Positions 34,395 to 44,231 of a stretch of DNA of 64,000 nt are shown here, in pieces. Each line of letters begins with the position of its first letter. Positions within the stretch are counted from its first letter, which is position 1. Both the position numbers and the translations under genes were made by a program. Source of the stretch: Tsukamurella sp. TY48 (lineage in GTDB: Bacteria; Actinomycetota; Actinomycetes; Mycobacteriales; Mycobacteriaceae); assembly GCF_019656655.1 (NCBI RefSeq), contig NZ_BPMV01000001.1:2604001-2668000 (forward strand). The letters run 5' to 3'. The notes beneath the pieces are model-generated. The model saw only the letters and a program-made list of their open reading frames with translations, ran no database searches and had not been told where the DNA came from.

Positions 34395-35222
34395 TCACGC
34401 CACGGGACGGTAGAAAGCGCCGGGCGTCACCGTCACATCGTCGGCCTCACCGAGCAGCACCACATCGGCGTTCTCGCCGCGCGCGCCCGTCGCCCGCACC
34501 CCGAAGGGCAGAGCCATCGCGGGCAGCGTCCTGGTGAACGCCGCCAACACCTTCGGCTCCTCACCCGGCAGCAGATCGGCCTTCGCGTGGTCCTCGGGGC
34601 CGGTGTAGATCCCCGTGGCCCGCACGTGAATCGCCTGTCCCTCCGCGGAGAAGTCCGCGGCCACCGAGATCAGCACCGTGCGCTTCGGGTCCTGCTCGGT
34701 GGGCAGCGGGATGTCGCCCGTGAGCACCACGCCCGTCGCCGACTTCACGTACCCGTCGGCGGGACTGCCCGCGCCGGCCCGCTTCGGGGCGGGCGTGTGC
34801 ACCTGCAGATCGACGATCCCGAGGTACCGCCCGAAAGTCTTCTGATCCAGTCGCACCCGCGACTCGATGTGCCCCGCCCGGATCGGGGTGTCCGCGGTGA
34901 ACGTGGGCAGCACGCCGCCGGGCAGGTCGACGTCCGTGAGCTCGGCCTCGATCCGTCCCTTCCTCGGGTCCTTCGGGTCGCCCACCTGCGCGGGCACCGC
35001 GATCGACAGCTTCGGGTGCTGTCCGCCCGAGGTGAGATAGGGGAACCCGCCGATGGTGACCTCGGGGTCGGTGTCGAGGCCCGCGGCCGCCCGCAGCTCG
35101 CGGGAGAGCCGGTACTCGGCGGTCGCGGCGGTGCCGACCTCCGCGAGGAACAGCGCCACCACCAGGACCGCCAGCGTGATCAGTGCGCGTCTGATCCAGG
35201 ACCGTCCGGATGCCTGTCCCAC
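34395..35222 (-). CDS. lmeA: LmeA-type lipid-binding protein (DUF2993)
   Basis: A 275-residue exported protein. I prefer GTG 35222 (MGQASGRSWIRRALITL) because the signal-anchor (RALITLAVLVVALFLAEVG) then lies at the N-terminus, a GAGAGGCGAGG ribosome site precedes it, and the length matches mycobacterial LmeA; ATG 35333 would add 37 residues. DUF2993 marks include VTIGGFPYLTSGGQHPKLSI and the GVLPTFTAD stretch. In mycobacteria LmeA promotes lipomannan mannan elongation and binds phospholipids. It is divergent from glnR, as in M. tuberculosis (Rv0817c/Rv0818). Confidence 0.85.
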   Translation of the reverse strand: MGQASGRSWIRRALITLAVLVVALFLAEVGTAATAEYRLSRELRAAAGLDTDPEVTIGGFPYLTSGGQHPKLSIAVPAQVGDPKDPRKGRIEAELTDVDLPGGVLPTFTADTPIRAGHIESRVRLDQKTFGRYLGIVDLQVHTPAPKRAGAGSPADGYVKSATGVVLTGDIPLPTEQDPKRTVLISVAADFSAEGQAIHVRATGIYTGPEDHAKADLLPGEEPKVLAAFTRTLPAMALPFGVRATGARGENADVVLLGEADDVTVTPGAFYRPVA

Positions 35223-35350
35223 GCCTCGCCTCTCGTCGCCTGTGAGCGCGCCGACACACGTCTCGGACGGTGCGGCGGCGCGTGGTGCTCTGACCACCGC
35301 TATTCTGACACCTGTTGTTTCGTCCGCCGTCATGCACCGGGGAGGGCTCG

Positions 35351-36085
35351 TTGGATCTCATCCTGCTCACGTCCGACCCGAACCCGGACGGTGTGCTCCC
35401 TGCGCTGTCGCTGCTCGCGCACGCCGTGCGCCCCCTCGCCGCCGACGTCTCGTCGCTGCTCGAGGTGGGTCCCGCCGACGTCGCGCTGGTCGACGCGCGC
35501 ACCGATCTCGTGGCCGCCCGCGGCCTCTGCCGCCTGCTCGGCACCACCGGCGGCGGACAGGTCCCCGTGGTCGCCGTGCTCACTGAGGGCGGCCTCGTGG
35601 CCGCCAACGCGGATTGGGGCCTCGACGACTTCCTGCTGCCCGGCACCGGCCCCGCCGAGATCGACGCGCGCCTGCGGCTGGTGGCCGGACGCCGCATCGG
35701 CGGCGCCGAGGACGAGGTCGCCGACAAGATCACCCTGGGCGAGCTGCTCATCGACGAGGGCACCTACACGGCCCGGCTGCGCGGCAAACCGCTCGACCTC
35801 ACCTACAAGGAGTTCGAGCTCCTCAAGTTCCTCGCCCAGAACGTGGGCCGCGTCTTCACCCGCGCCCAGCTGCTGCAGGAGGTGTGGGGCTACGACTTCT
35901 TCGGCGGCACCCGCACCGTGGACGTGCACGTGCGGCGCCTACGCGCCAAGCTCGGCGCCGAACACGAGGGCATGATCGGCACCGTCCGCAACGTGGGCTA
36001 CAAGGCCGTGCGCCCCGCCCGCGGCAAGGCCGACCGCTCCGGCGACGACGTCGTCGACGAGTACGAGGAAGTCGAGGAGGGCTGA
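35351..36085 (+). CDS. glnR: Nitrogen-response regulator GlnR (OmpR-type)
   Basis: A 244-residue orphan response regulator. It starts at TTG 35351, with GGAGGG five bases upstream. The receiver domain ([46 protein letters not shown]) lacks the usual acidic pocket, as known for actinobacterial GlnR. The winged helix is the conserved [40 protein letters not shown] and [13 protein letters not shown]. GlnR controls ammonium and nitrate genes under nitrogen limitation. Its stop overlaps the mshD start (TGATG), and no cognate kinase is adjacent. Confidence 0.92.
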   Translation: MDLILLTSDPNPDGVLPALSLLAHAVRPLAADVSSLLEVGPADVALVDARTDLVAARGLCRLLGTTGGGQVPVVAVLTEGGLVAANADWGLDDFLLPGTGPAEIDARLRLVAGRRIGGAEDEVADKITLGELLIDEGTYTARLRGKPLDLTYKEFELLKFLAQNVGRVFTRAQLLQEVWGYDFFGGTRTVDVHVRRLRAKLGAEHEGMIGTVRNVGYKAVRPARGKADRSGDDVVDEYEEVEEG

Positions 36086-36951
36086 TGGCCGCCGAGGTGC
36101 TGCACGGACCGGTCCCCGATCCGGGCGCGGTGCTGGCCCTCGCCGCCGAGGCCGCCGCCATCGACGGCATCGGCCCGCTCTCCGAACAGTTCCGCCTCGG
36201 TGTCTCCGGACCCGGACCGCACGTCCTCGCGCCCGACGATGCGGGCTACGCCGGGATCGTGATCCCGCCCGCCGGCGGCGCCGGCGCGATCGAAGCCGTC
36301 GTCGCCCCCGGTCGCCGCGGACGGGGCCTGGGTCGCGAGCTCGTGGCCGCCGCGCTCGACGTGGCGGGGGACGGCGCCACCGTCTGGGCCCACGGCGACC
36401 TGCCGCCCGCCCGCGCCGTGGCCGCGAAGCTCGGCCTGACGCCCGTGCGCACCCTGCTGAACCTGCGCCGCCCCCTCACCGGACTGGATCCGGCACCGTC
36501 GGCCCCCGACGGCGTCACGCTGCGCACCTACGCCGGCCCGAGCGACGACACCGCACTGCTCGCGGTGAACAACGCCGCCTTCGCCTGGCACCCGGAGCAG
36601 GGCGGCTGGGGACCGGAGCAGATCGCCGAACGCGTGAACGCGCCCTGGTTCGATCCGGCGGGCCTGTTCCTCGCCGTCGACGATCAGGGGCGGCTGCTCG
36701 GTTTCCACTGGACCAAGGTCGCCGACCCCGCCGCCGGGATCGGCGAGGTGTACATCGTGGCGGTGGCCCCCGAGGGGCAGGGACGCGGCCTCGGACGGCT
36801 GCTCACCGCCGCCGGCCTGCACTATCTGGCGGATCGCACACTCGACACCGTGGAGCTGTACGTAGAGGGTGACAACACCGCCGCGCTGCACACCTATACG
36901 AGACTCGGTTTTTCGGAACACGAAAGACACGTCGCGTACGCGCAAACGTAA
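36085..36951 (+). CDS. mshD: Mycothiol synthase (MshD)
   Basis: A 288-residue enzyme that adds an acetyl group from acetyl-CoA to Cys-GlcN-Ins, the last step of mycothiol synthesis. Two GNAT domains in tandem are visible: AVVAPGRRGRGLGRELVAA (N-terminal, often CoA-binding only) and YIVAVAPEGQGRGLGRLLTA with VELYVEGDNTAALHTYTRLGF (C-terminal, catalytic). The second domain also has AFAWHPEQGGW, a mycothiol-specific segment. Starts at ATG 36085, overlapping glnR; the order glnR-mshD is the mycobacterial one. Confidence 0.95.
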   Translation: MAAEVLHGPVPDPGAVLALAAEAAAIDGIGPLSEQFRLGVSGPGPHVLAPDDAGYAGIVIPPAGGAGAIEAVVAPGRRGRGLGRELVAAALDVAGDGATVWAHGDLPPARAVAAKLGLTPVRTLLNLRRPLTGLDPAPSAPDGVTLRTYAGPSDDTALLAVNNAAFAWHPEQGGWGPEQIAERVNAPWFDPAGLFLAVDDQGRLLGFHWTKVADPAAGIGEVYIVAVAPEGQGRGLGRLLTAAGLHYLADRTLDTVELYVEGDNTAALHTYTRLGFSEHERHVAYAQT

Positions 36952-36979
36952 ATCACTCGACCAGCGGTGTTTCCCCGCA

Positions 36980-37009
36980 GTTCACCGGCGACACCCGATT
37001 CGGACACCC
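36980..37009 (+). promoter_or_regulatory. Possible PHO-box-like repeats upstream of pstS
   Basis: The 132-bp space between mshD and pstS contains one exact GTTCACC (36980-36986), the actinobacterial PhoP/RegX3 half-site, followed by two GACACCC heptamers (36990-36996, 37003-37009). Spacing is irregular (10 and 13 bp), so this is only a candidate. Confidence 0.3.
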
Positions 37010-37083
37010 GGCATCCCTAGGTTCAGAGCAGCGCCCCTCGTTGACGGTGCGCGCCCGACTCACCCCAACCCGGAGGACTCTCG

Positions 37084-38208
37084 GTGAACATCAAGCGTGG
37101 ATCCGTCGCGGCCATCGCCGCGGCTGCAGCACTGTCCCTGACCCTGTCGGCCTGCGGCAGCGAGGAGTCGACCGGTGCGGCCAGCAGCGCACCGGGCGGC
37201 GGCTCCGGCGTCCAGTGCGACGGCAAGCTCCAGCTCAAGGGCAGCGGCTCGACCGCACAGGCCAATGCGATGACGGTGTTCAAGAACACCTTCGCGCAGG
37301 ACTGCTCCGGCGCCAACGTCGACTACAGCGGCAACGGCTCGGGCCAGGGCATCACCGAGTTCACCAGCGGCCTCACCAACTTCGGCGGCTCCGATTCGCC
37401 GCTCAACGCCGACCAGGCCAAGAAGGCCGAGGAGAAGTGCGGCGCCCCCGCGCTGAACCTGCCGCTCGTCTTCGGCCCGATCGCCGTGGCCTACAAGCTG
37501 CCGGACAACGTCCAGGTCAACCTGTCGGCGTCCACCCTCGCCAAGATCTTCTCCGGCAAGGTCACCCAGTGGAACGCCCCGGAGATCGCCGCCGAGAACA
37601 ACGGCACCAAGCTCCCGGACCTGCCGATCACCGTGGTCTTCCGCTCCGACGAGTCGGGCACCACCGAGAACTTCCAGAAGTACCTCGGCTCCGCCGCGGC
37701 CGCCGACTGGGACGCGAACGAGAAGAAGGGCAAGGCCTTCAAGGGCGGCATCGGCCAGGGCGCCAGCGGCAACGCCGCCGTCGCGGCCACCGTCAACAAG
37801 GCCGAGGGCACCATCACCTACGCCGAGTGGAGCTTCGCCAAGGCGCAGAAGCTGCAGGTCGCCAACATCATCACCTCCGCCGGCCCCGAGGCCGTGAAGC
37901 TGTCGAGCGAGTCGGTCGCCAAGACCATCGACGCCGCCAAGTTCAAGACCCCCGGCAGCAAGGACCTCGTCCTCGACACCGAGGGCTTCTACAAGCCGAC
38001 CGCCACCGGCGCCTACCCGATCGTGCTGGCCACCTACGAGATCGTGTGCTCGAAGTACTCGGACGCCGAGGTCGCCAAGGGCGTCAAGTCCTTCCTCAAG
38101 GTCGCGGCCAGCAAGTCGGCGCAGGACCAGCTCGACGGCCAGGGCTACGCGCCCATCCCGGACTCGTTCCGGAGCACCCTGCTCGCCTCGGTCGACTCGA
38201 TCCAGTAG
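37084..38208 (+). CDS. pstS: Phosphate-binding lipoprotein PstS
   Basis: A 374-residue binding protein of the high-affinity phosphate importer. The start is GTG 37084 after GGAGG. The signal peptide ends in a lipobox (TLSAC, Cys at about residue 23), and a Ser/Gly-rich linker follows. Phosphate-binding loops are KGSGSTAQANAM, GSDSPLN and VFRSDESGTTENFQKYL. A strong hairpin separates it from pstC, consistent with the binding protein being made in excess over the membrane parts. Confidence 0.96.
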   Translation: MNIKRGSVAAIAAAAALSLTLSACGSEESTGAASSAPGGGSGVQCDGKLQLKGSGSTAQANAMTVFKNTFAQDCSGANVDYSGNGSGQGITEFTSGLTNFGGSDSPLNADQAKKAEEKCGAPALNLPLVFGPIAVAYKLPDNVQVNLSASTLAKIFSGKVTQWNAPEIAAENNGTKLPDLPITVVFRSDESGTTENFQKYLGSAAAADWDANEKKGKAFKGGIGQGASGNAAVAATVNKAEGTITYAEWSFAKAQKLQVANIITSAGPEAVKLSSESVAKTIDAAKFKTPGSKDLVLDTEGFYKPTATGAYPIVLATYEIVCSKYSDAEVAKGVKSFLKVAASKSAQDQLDGQGYAPIPDSFRSTLLASVDSIQ

Positions 38209-38241
38209 CGAGCGGGCAACCGGTAGGACAGCGTCGGACGA

Positions 38242-38275
38242 GGCGCCGCGCGGGGTGACCACCGCGCGCGGCGCC
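38242..38275 (+). terminator. Intercistronic hairpin between pstS and pstC
   Basis: A perfect 11-bp, all-G/C stem: GGCGCCGCGCG at 38242-38252 with its complement at 38265-38275, 12-nt loop, 34 bp past the pstS stop. It could partly terminate transcription or protect the pstS message. Confidence 0.7.
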
Positions 38276-38300
38276 CGTCCCACGGGAAGGTAGCCACACG

Positions 38301-39350
38301 ATGGCGGAACGACAGGGACAGATGGCAACGGAAGATTCGACGACGCGGGACGCCGAACCCGGGACACCGGCACGGCTGGACACGGACACTGTTGCCGTGG
38401 ACGACAAGGTGGACTTCGCGACCTCGGCGGACTCCGGCCGCATGGAGAAGATCTTCAAGTGGACCGCCTACGCCTCCGGCGTGCTGCTGGTGGCCGTGAT
38501 CGCGCTGATCTTCCTCCAGCTCGTCGTGCAGGCCGTCCCGGCGCTCACCAAGAACAACGTCAACTTCCTCACCAGCTCGGAGTGGCAGACCAACCCGAGC
38601 AACATGCGCTTCGGCATCCTCGAGCTGCTGAAGATCACCGTGCTCTCCTCGGTGATGGCGCTGATCATCGCCGTCCCGGTGGCGGTGGGCATCGCCACCT
38701 TCCTGGTGCAGTACGTGCCGGCCCGGCTGTCGCGCCCGCTCAGCGCCGTGATCGACCTGCTGGCCGCCGTGCCGTCGATCATCTACGGCCTGTGGGGCAT
38801 CTTCGTGCTGGCACCCTTCCTGGTGCCGCTGCAGCGCTGGCTCAACGAGAACCTGGGCTGGTTCTTCCTGTTCAAGACCGGCAACGTGGAACTCTCGCTG
38901 GGCTCCACGGTGTTCACCGCCGGCATCGTGCTGGCGATCATGATCCTGCCGATCATCACCTCGATCACCCGTGAGGCGCTGCGCCAGACCCCGGTCTCGC
39001 ATCAGGAGGCCGCGCTGGCCCTGGGCGCCACCAAGTGGGAGGTCATCCGCCTCACGGTGTTCCCCTACGGACGGTCCGGCATCGTCGCCGGCTCCATGCT
39101 GGCCCTGGGCCGCGCCCTCGGCGAGACCATCGCGGTGCTGATCATCCTGTTCGCCGCCACCAAGAACTCCATCTGGTCGCTGTTCGACAGCGGCTACACC
39201 TTCGCTTCGAAGATCGCCTCCGCCGCCGCTGAGTTCGACAACGTCGATCAGCGCGGCGCCTACATCGCCGCCGGCCTCGTGCTGTTCGTGCTCACGTTCA
39301 TCGTGAACGCGATCGCGCGCTGGATCGGCGGGGGACGGGTGAACGGATGA
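38301..39350 (+). CDS. pstC: Phosphate ABC importer permease PstC
   Basis: A 349-residue membrane protein: an acidic cytoplasmic N-terminus of about 50 residues, then six helices. The coupling loop of binding-protein-dependent permeases is [20 protein letters not shown], followed by [25 protein letters not shown]. It pairs with PstA to form the channel. The stop overlaps pstA by 4 bp (ATGA at 39347). Confidence 0.95.
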   Translation: MAERQGQMATEDSTTRDAEPGTPARLDTDTVAVDDKVDFATSADSGRMEKIFKWTAYASGVLLVAVIALIFLQLVVQAVPALTKNNVNFLTSSEWQTNPSNMRFGILELLKITVLSSVMALIIAVPVAVGIATFLVQYVPARLSRPLSAVIDLLAAVPSIIYGLWGIFVLAPFLVPLQRWLNENLGWFFLFKTGNVELSLGSTVFTAGIVLAIMILPIITSITREALRQTPVSHQEAALALGATKWEVIRLTVFPYGRSGIVAGSMLALGRALGETIAVLIILFAATKNSIWSLFDSGYTFASKIASAAAEFDNVDQRGAYIAAGLVLFVLTFIVNAIARWIGGGRVNG

Positions 39351-40261
39351 CCGCCGCCGATCTGGACTCCGTCGCGAAGACGGACGTCATCTTCCACCGC
39401 ACCTCCACGGTGCGGCGGATCAAGAACAACGCCGCCGCCTTCATCTTCGGCGCCTGCTTCCTGCTCGCCCTCGCGCCGCTGGTCTCCCTGCTGTACATGG
39501 TGATCGCCAACGGCCTGCCCGCCGTCATCGATCCCGAATGGTGGACCAAGTCGATGGTCCGGGTGGCGCCGGACTCGTACTCGGGCGGCATCCGGCACGC
39601 GCTGTACGGCACCATCGTCCAGGCGGGCATCGCGACGCTGTTCTCGGTGCCGATCGGCGTGATGGTGGGCATCTTCCTCGTCGAGTACGCCGAGGGCACC
39701 CGCCTCGGCAGGATCACCACCTTCATGGTCGACGTGCTGGCCGGCATCCCCTCGATCGTGGCCACCCTGTTCATCTTCGGTGTGTGGATCACCACCTTCG
39801 GCATGCCGCAGTCCGCGTTCGCGGTGAGCCTGGCGCTGATCCTGCTCATGGTCCCGGTGGTGGTGCGCTCCACCGAGGAGATGCTCAAACTCGTGCCGCA
39901 CGAACTCCGCGAGGCCTCCTACGCACTCGGCGTGCCGAAGTGGAAGACCATCGTGCGCATCGTGCTCCCCACCGCCGCGTCGGGCATGGTGTCCGGTGTC
40001 TTCCTCGCCATCGCCCGCGTGGTCGGCGAGACCGCACCCGTGCTGCTGCTGGTGGGCATCAGCGACCGGATGAACTACGACGTCTTCAACGGCAACATGT
40101 CGTCGCTGCCGCTGTTCATCTACGACCAGTACCGCAACAACCCCGGCGCCGTCGGCGAGTACCGCGCGTGGGGCGCCGCCCTGACCCTGGTGCTGCTGGT
40201 GGGCATCGCCAGCGGCCTGGCCGCACTCATGTCGCGCCTGCTCGCGCCGAAGACGAAGTAA
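39347..40261 (+). CDS. pstA: Phosphate ABC importer permease PstA
   Basis: A 304-residue membrane protein with six predicted helices. Typical features: [20 protein letters not shown], the coupling loop [20 protein letters not shown], and [19 protein letters not shown]. It is the PstC partner, translated from an ATG overlapping the pstC stop; pstB follows after 12 bp. Confidence 0.95.
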   Translation: MTAADLDSVAKTDVIFHRTSTVRRIKNNAAAFIFGACFLLALAPLVSLLYMVIANGLPAVIDPEWWTKSMVRVAPDSYSGGIRHALYGTIVQAGIATLFSVPIGVMVGIFLVEYAEGTRLGRITTFMVDVLAGIPSIVATLFIFGVWITTFGMPQSAFAVSLALILLMVPVVVRSTEEMLKLVPHELREASYALGVPKWKTIVRIVLPTAASGMVSGVFLAIARVVGETAPVLLLVGISDRMNYDVFNGNMSSLPLFIYDQYRNNPGAVGEYRAWGAALTLVLLVGIASGLAALMSRLLAPKTK

Positions 40262-40273
40262 CAGGAGAGTCCC

Positions 40274-41050
40274 ATGGCCAAGCGTCTTGATATCAAGGAC
40301 CTGAACATCTACTACGGCGCGTTCCACGCGGTGCGCGATGTGACCCTCTCGGTGCCGCCGAACTCGGTGACCGCCTTCATCGGACCGTCCGGTTGCGGTA
40401 AGTCGACAGTGCTCCGCTCCATCAACCGCATGCACGAGGTGACGCCCGGCGCCCGCGTGGACGGCCACATCACCCTCGACGGTGCCGACATCTACGGTCC
40501 CGGCGTCGATCCGGTGGGCGTGCGCAAGACCATCGGCATGGTCTTCCAGCGCGCGAACCCGTTCCCCACCATGTCGATCCGCGACAACGTGGTGGCCGGC
40601 CTGCGGCTGCAGGGCATCCGCAGCAAGGACAAGTTGGACGAGGTGGCCGAGCAGTCGCTGCGCGGCGCCAACCTCTGGGAAGAGGTCAAGGACCGGCTCA
40701 ACAAGCCCGGCGGCGGACTGTCCGGCGGTCAGCAGCAGCGTCTGTGCATCGCGCGCGCGATCGCGGTGAGCCCCGACGTGCTGCTCATGGACGAGCCCTG
40801 CTCGGCCCTGGACCCGATCTCGACGCTGGCCATCGAGGACCTGATCGCCGAGCTCAAGCAGCAGTACACGATCGTCATCGTCACGCACAACATGCAGCAG
40901 GCCGCCCGCGTCTCCGATCAGACCGCGTTCTTCAACCTCGAGGCCACCGGCAAGCCCGGCCAGCTCATCGAGATCAACGCGACCGAGAAGATGTTCTCCA
41001 ACCCGGAGGAGCAGGCCACCGAGGACTACATCTCGGGCCGGTTCGGCTGA
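40274..41050 (+). CDS. pstB: Phosphate ABC importer ATPase PstB (PhoT)
   Basis: A 258-residue ATPase. Walker [18 protein letters not shown], signature [15 protein letters not shown], Walker [17 protein letters not shown]-loop [14 protein letters not shown], all diagnostic of PstB, including the C in DEPCSALD. It powers PstCA and, with PhoU, takes part in phosphate signalling. The positional counterpart is phoT (Rv0820) next to mshD in M. tuberculosis; here the full pstSCAB set is present. Confidence 0.96.
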   Translation: MAKRLDIKDLNIYYGAFHAVRDVTLSVPPNSVTAFIGPSGCGKSTVLRSINRMHEVTPGARVDGHITLDGADIYGPGVDPVGVRKTIGMVFQRANPFPTMSIRDNVVAGLRLQGIRSKDKLDEVAEQSLRGANLWEEVKDRLNKPGGGLSGGQQQRLCIARAIAVSPDVLLMDEPCSALDPISTLAIEDLIAELKQQYTIVIVTHNMQQAARVSDQTAFFNLEATGKPGQLIEINATEKMFSNPEEQATEDYISGRFG

Positions 41051-41110
41051 TCCCGCTGCGCACGCGACCGCGGCACCGGCCGCGCCGGTACCCGACGGTA
41101 CGGTGAGGCA

Positions 41111-42226
41111 ATGACATCGCAGTACAGCACCGTGCTCCCGGGCGACCGTGCGGTCGCCCGCGTGCGCGACGCGGTGCTCCTGGTGGACGTGCCCGCCGTG
41201 GGCGCGCCGCCCGAGGTCGCGGCCCTGATGGCCGCACTCGACACCGACGACGACATCACCAGGGCGGTGGCGGCGCAGTCGGGCCCGTCCTTCGTGGTGC
41301 TCCAGGTGACCGAGACCACCGTCCGGGCGCTGATCCACGGCTCCGCCGGGGTCCCGCCCGAGCAGGCGCTCACCGTGGCCATCTTCGGATCCGCCTCCGC
41401 CGCCGCGCCGCTGAGCGCCCTGCACGCGGAGGCCGGCTTCGTCGAACGGGTCTCGCCGCTGCCGCCCGGCGCGGTGGTCACCGTCACCGTCGGGCCGCCG
41501 CCCCCGCCCGGCCCCGTGTGCGGGCCCACCGCCCTGCACCTCCTGCGCGGCGCCGTCCCCGGCGCGGGCGCGGTGCTGTGGTCCGACGAATCACTGGAAG
41601 CGCAGGGCGAGATCGACGCCGCCACCGACGTCTTCCCCGGCGATGCGCCGACGAACGAGGAACCCACGGGCGTGAGTCCGCTGTTCGCCGCCACCGAGCA
41701 CGAGGTGGAGGTGCCGGAGTCGGTGCCCACCGCGGGGCCCCTGGTGGAGGGAAGGCGTTGCGCCTTCGGGCATCTCAACGCCCCGTTCGCCGCGTACTGC
41801 AGCCGCTGCGGCGCGCTCGTGGATCGCCGCGCTCCGCTGGAGACGGGGCCGCGGCCGCCGCTCGGCATGCTGGTGGCCGACGACGGCGCCGCCTACGTGG
41901 TGGAGGCCGATATGGTGATCGGCCGCGACCCGTCGGGCTACGTGGCCCAGCGCGGCGGCCGCTCGTTCGACGGTGCCGGACGCCTCAATTCCGTTGTCCT
42001 CCAAGACCGCACGGGCGCACTGTCGCGCGCGCACCTGGAGATCCGGATCGACGGCTGGCAGCTGCTGGCGGTGGACGTGGGATCGGCGAACGGCACCTGG
42101 GTGCGCCCGCCGGCCACACCCGCGCCGCTGCGGCTACCGCCCGGCCAGCCGGTACCGCTCACGCCGGGCACCGATATCCACCTGGGCGGCAGGATCCTGC
42201 AGCTCCAGGACGGCGCCGGCGGCTGA
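41111..42226 (+). CDS. FHA-domain protein with zinc ribbon
   Basis: A 371-residue cytoplasmic protein. Residues 1-140 form an unassigned domain with alternating hydrophobic strands, then an acidic linker. A four-cysteine/His ribbon follows (RRCAFGHLNAPFAAYCSRCG, about residues 216-235). The C-terminal FHA domain contains VIGRDPSG, LSRAHLEIRIDGWQLLAVD and GSANGTWVRPP, the phosphothreonine-binding loops. Proteins of this layout are common in mycolic-acid bacteria and are probably read-outs of Ser/Thr kinase signalling, but no function is established. It lies between pstB and phoU, 1 bp from the convergent phoU stop. Confidence 0.85.
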   Translation: MTSQYSTVLPGDRAVARVRDAVLLVDVPAVGAPPEVAALMAALDTDDDITRAVAAQSGPSFVVLQVTETTVRALIHGSAGVPPEQALTVAIFGSASAAAPLSALHAEAGFVERVSPLPPGAVVTVTVGPPPPPGPVCGPTALHLLRGAVPGAGAVLWSDESLEAQGEIDAATDVFPGDAPTNEEPTGVSPLFAATEHEVEVPESVPTAGPLVEGRRCAFGHLNAPFAAYCSRCGALVDRRAPLETGPRPPLGMLVADDGAAYVVEADMVIGRDPSGYVAQRGGRSFDGAGRLNSVVLQDRTGALSRAHLEIRIDGWQLLAVDVGSANGTWVRPPATPAPLRLPPGQPVPLTPGTDIHLGGRILQLQDGAGG

Positions 42227-42227
42227 T

Positions 42228-42890
42228 TCAGTTCGAGACGTCGGCGGTGGGCTCGGCGTTGCCGGTGGCCTGGAAGATCACCCGGCGGCCGATCTCCACA
42301 GCGTGATCGGCGAAGCGCTCGTAGTAGCGGCCCAGCAGCGTCACGTCGACCGCGGCGGCCACGCCGTGCTTCCAATCCCGGTCCATCAGCACCGTGAACA
42401 GGTGGCGATGCAGATCGTCCATCGCATCGTCCTGCTCCTCGATCTCGGCCGCCTGCTTCGGGTCCTGCGTGAGCAGCACCTCGCGGGCCGAGTTCGCGAG
42501 TTCCACGGCGAGCCGGCCCATCTCGGCGAAGTAGCCGTTGACCTCCTCGGGGAGGGTCTTGTTCGGGAAGCGGCGGCGGGTGACCTTGGCGACGTGCAGC
42601 GCCAGCGCGCCCATCCGGTCGACATCGGCGACGATCTGGAAGCCCGACACCACGATGCGCAGATCGCTGGCTACGGGGGCCTGCAGCGCGAGCAGGGAGA
42701 AGGCCTCCTCCTCGGCGCGGCGGCTCAGGCGGACGATCTCGTCGTGCCCGGAGATGACCTCCTCGGCGAGCTCGAGATCGGCCTGCAGCAGGGCGTTGGT
42801 GGCCTTCTCCATGGCCACACCCGACTTGCCGCAGATGTCACCGAGAATGTCATTGAACGCAGCCATCTGCTGTGTGTACGCGGTACGCAT
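42228..42890 (-). CDS. phoU: Phosphate signalling regulator PhoU (PhoY2-like)
   Basis: A 220-residue all-helical protein made of two PhoU repeats. Repeat marks: [54 protein letters not shown] and [18 protein letters not shown]. It dampens Pst transport and the RegX3/PhoB response when phosphate is sufficient. It is the counterpart of phoY2 (Rv0821c). Convergent to the FHA gene, with pstB just beyond it. Confidence 0.94.
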   Translation of the reverse strand: MRTAYTQQMAAFNDILGDICGKSGVAMEKATNALLQADLELAEEVISGHDEIVRLSRRAEEEAFSLLALQAPVASDLRIVVSGFQIVADVDRMGALALHVAKVTRRRFPNKTLPEEVNGYFAEMGRLAVELANSAREVLLTQDPKQAAEIEEQDDAMDDLHRHLFTVLMDRDWKHGVAAAVDVTLLGRYYERFADHAVEIGRRVIFQATGNAEPTADVSN

Positions 42891-42967
42891 GGGCGCATTA
42901 TAACGCCCGATTCTGACGGTTTGTCGTCCTCAGCTGAGCGGTAGGTGAATGCGAAGTGAACGCGGCT

Positions 42968-44158
42968 TCACCCGCCGCTGGTCTCCGTCTCCGCGCCGGG
43001 CATCGCGGCGGCGTCGGCCTCCCACGGATCGTCGAGCCAGCCCTCCGGGAGCACCACCTTGCCGGGGGTGCCCTGGCGGCCGCGGGGACCCTCCGCGTCC
43101 TTCGGGAAGGGCACGTCGCGGGGCAGCGTGTCGAGCAGCGCGCGCAGGTCGGTCAGGGTCTTGACGGTGGCCAGCCGGGTGCGCAGCTCGCCGCCGGCGG
43201 GGAAGCCGCGCAGGTACCAGGCCACGTGCTTGCGGATCTCCCGCATGCCCTTGTCCTCGCCGTGGTGCGCGGCCAGCAGCTCGCCGTGGCGGTACATGAT
43301 CTCGGTGACCTCGCCGAGGTTCGGCGGGGTCGGCATCGCGGTGCCGTTCAGGGCGGCGGACAGCTCGGAGAACAGCCAGGGGCGGCCGAGGCAGCCGCGG
43401 CCCACCACCACGCCGTCGCAGCCGGTGCGGTCCATCATGGTCACCGCGTCGTCGGCGGCGAAGATGTCGCCGTTGCCGAGCACCGGCACAGCATCGCCGA
43501 AGTGGTGGTGCACGTGCTCCTTGAGCCGGGCGATCTCGTCCCAGTCGGCCTGACCGGAGTAGCGCTGCGACGCGGTGCGGGCGTGCAGCGCCACGGCGAC
43601 AGCGCCCTGCTCCGCGGCGATCCGGCCCGCATCCAGGTGGGTGTGGTGCTCGTCGTCGATGCCGATGCGGAACTTCACGGTGACCGGGATGCGGCCGCCG
43701 GCGCCGCCGTCCTCGATCCCGCGGACCGCCGCATCGACGATGCTGGCGAACAGGTTCCGCTTGTACGGCAGCGCGGACCCGCCGCCGCGGCGGGTGATCT
43801 TCGGGACGGGGCAGCCGAAGTTCATGTCCAGGTGATCCGCGAGGCCCTCCTCGGCGATCATCCGGGCCGCCTCGTAGGTGTAGTGCGCGTCCACCGTGTA
43901 CAGCTGCAGGCTCCGCGGGTCCTCGTCGGGCGCGAAGGTGGTCATGTGCATGGTGACGGGGTGCCGCTCCACCAGGGCGCGGGCGGTGACCATCTCGCAC
44001 ACGTACAGGCCCGCTACGGTGCCCGAGCGCTGGCGCTCCAACTCCCGGCACAGGCTGCGGAAGGCCACATTGGTGACGCCGGCCATCGGCGCGAGCACGA
44101 CGGGGGAGTCGAGCTCGAACCGGCCGATGGTCAGTTTCGGCTGCGTGGCGGTGGTCAT
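42968..44158 (-). CDS. dus: tRNA-dihydrouridine synthase
   Basis: A 396-residue FMN enzyme that reduces uridines in the tRNA D-loop. Family landmarks: VVLAPMAGVTNVAFRSLCRE, MNFGCPVPKITRRGGGSALP with the catalytic Cys, and VPVTVKFRIGIDDEHH for FMN/substrate contact. GDAVPVLGNGDIFAADDAV and GVVVGRGCLGRPWLF follow in the barrel. The actinobacterial C-terminal extension (about residues 300-396) is present. Counterpart of Rv0823c; the desaturase gene upstream is on the same strand, 73 bp away. Confidence 0.95.
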   Translation of the reverse strand: MTTATQPKLTIGRFELDSPVVLAPMAGVTNVAFRSLCRELERQRSGTVAGLYVCEMVTARALVERHPVTMHMTTFAPDEDPRSLQLYTVDAHYTYEAARMIAEEGLADHLDMNFGCPVPKITRRGGGSALPYKRNLFASIVDAAVRGIEDGGAGGRIPVTVKFRIGIDDEHHTHLDAGRIAAEQGAVAVALHARTASQRYSGQADWDEIARLKEHVHHHFGDAVPVLGNGDIFAADDAVTMMDRTGCDGVVVGRGCLGRPWLFSELSAALNGTAMPTPPNLGEVTEIMYRHGELLAAHHGEDKGMREIRKHVAWYLRGFPAGGELRTRLATVKTLTDLRALLDTLPRDVPFPKDAEGPRGRQGTPGKVVLPEGWLDDPWEADAAAMPGAETETSGG

Positions 44159-44231
44159 GGGTGCTCCCTTAACGCGTTCACCTCCCGACGCCCGGAGGAC
44201 ATCAGGAGGTGAGTGCGGTCGATCGCGGAGG

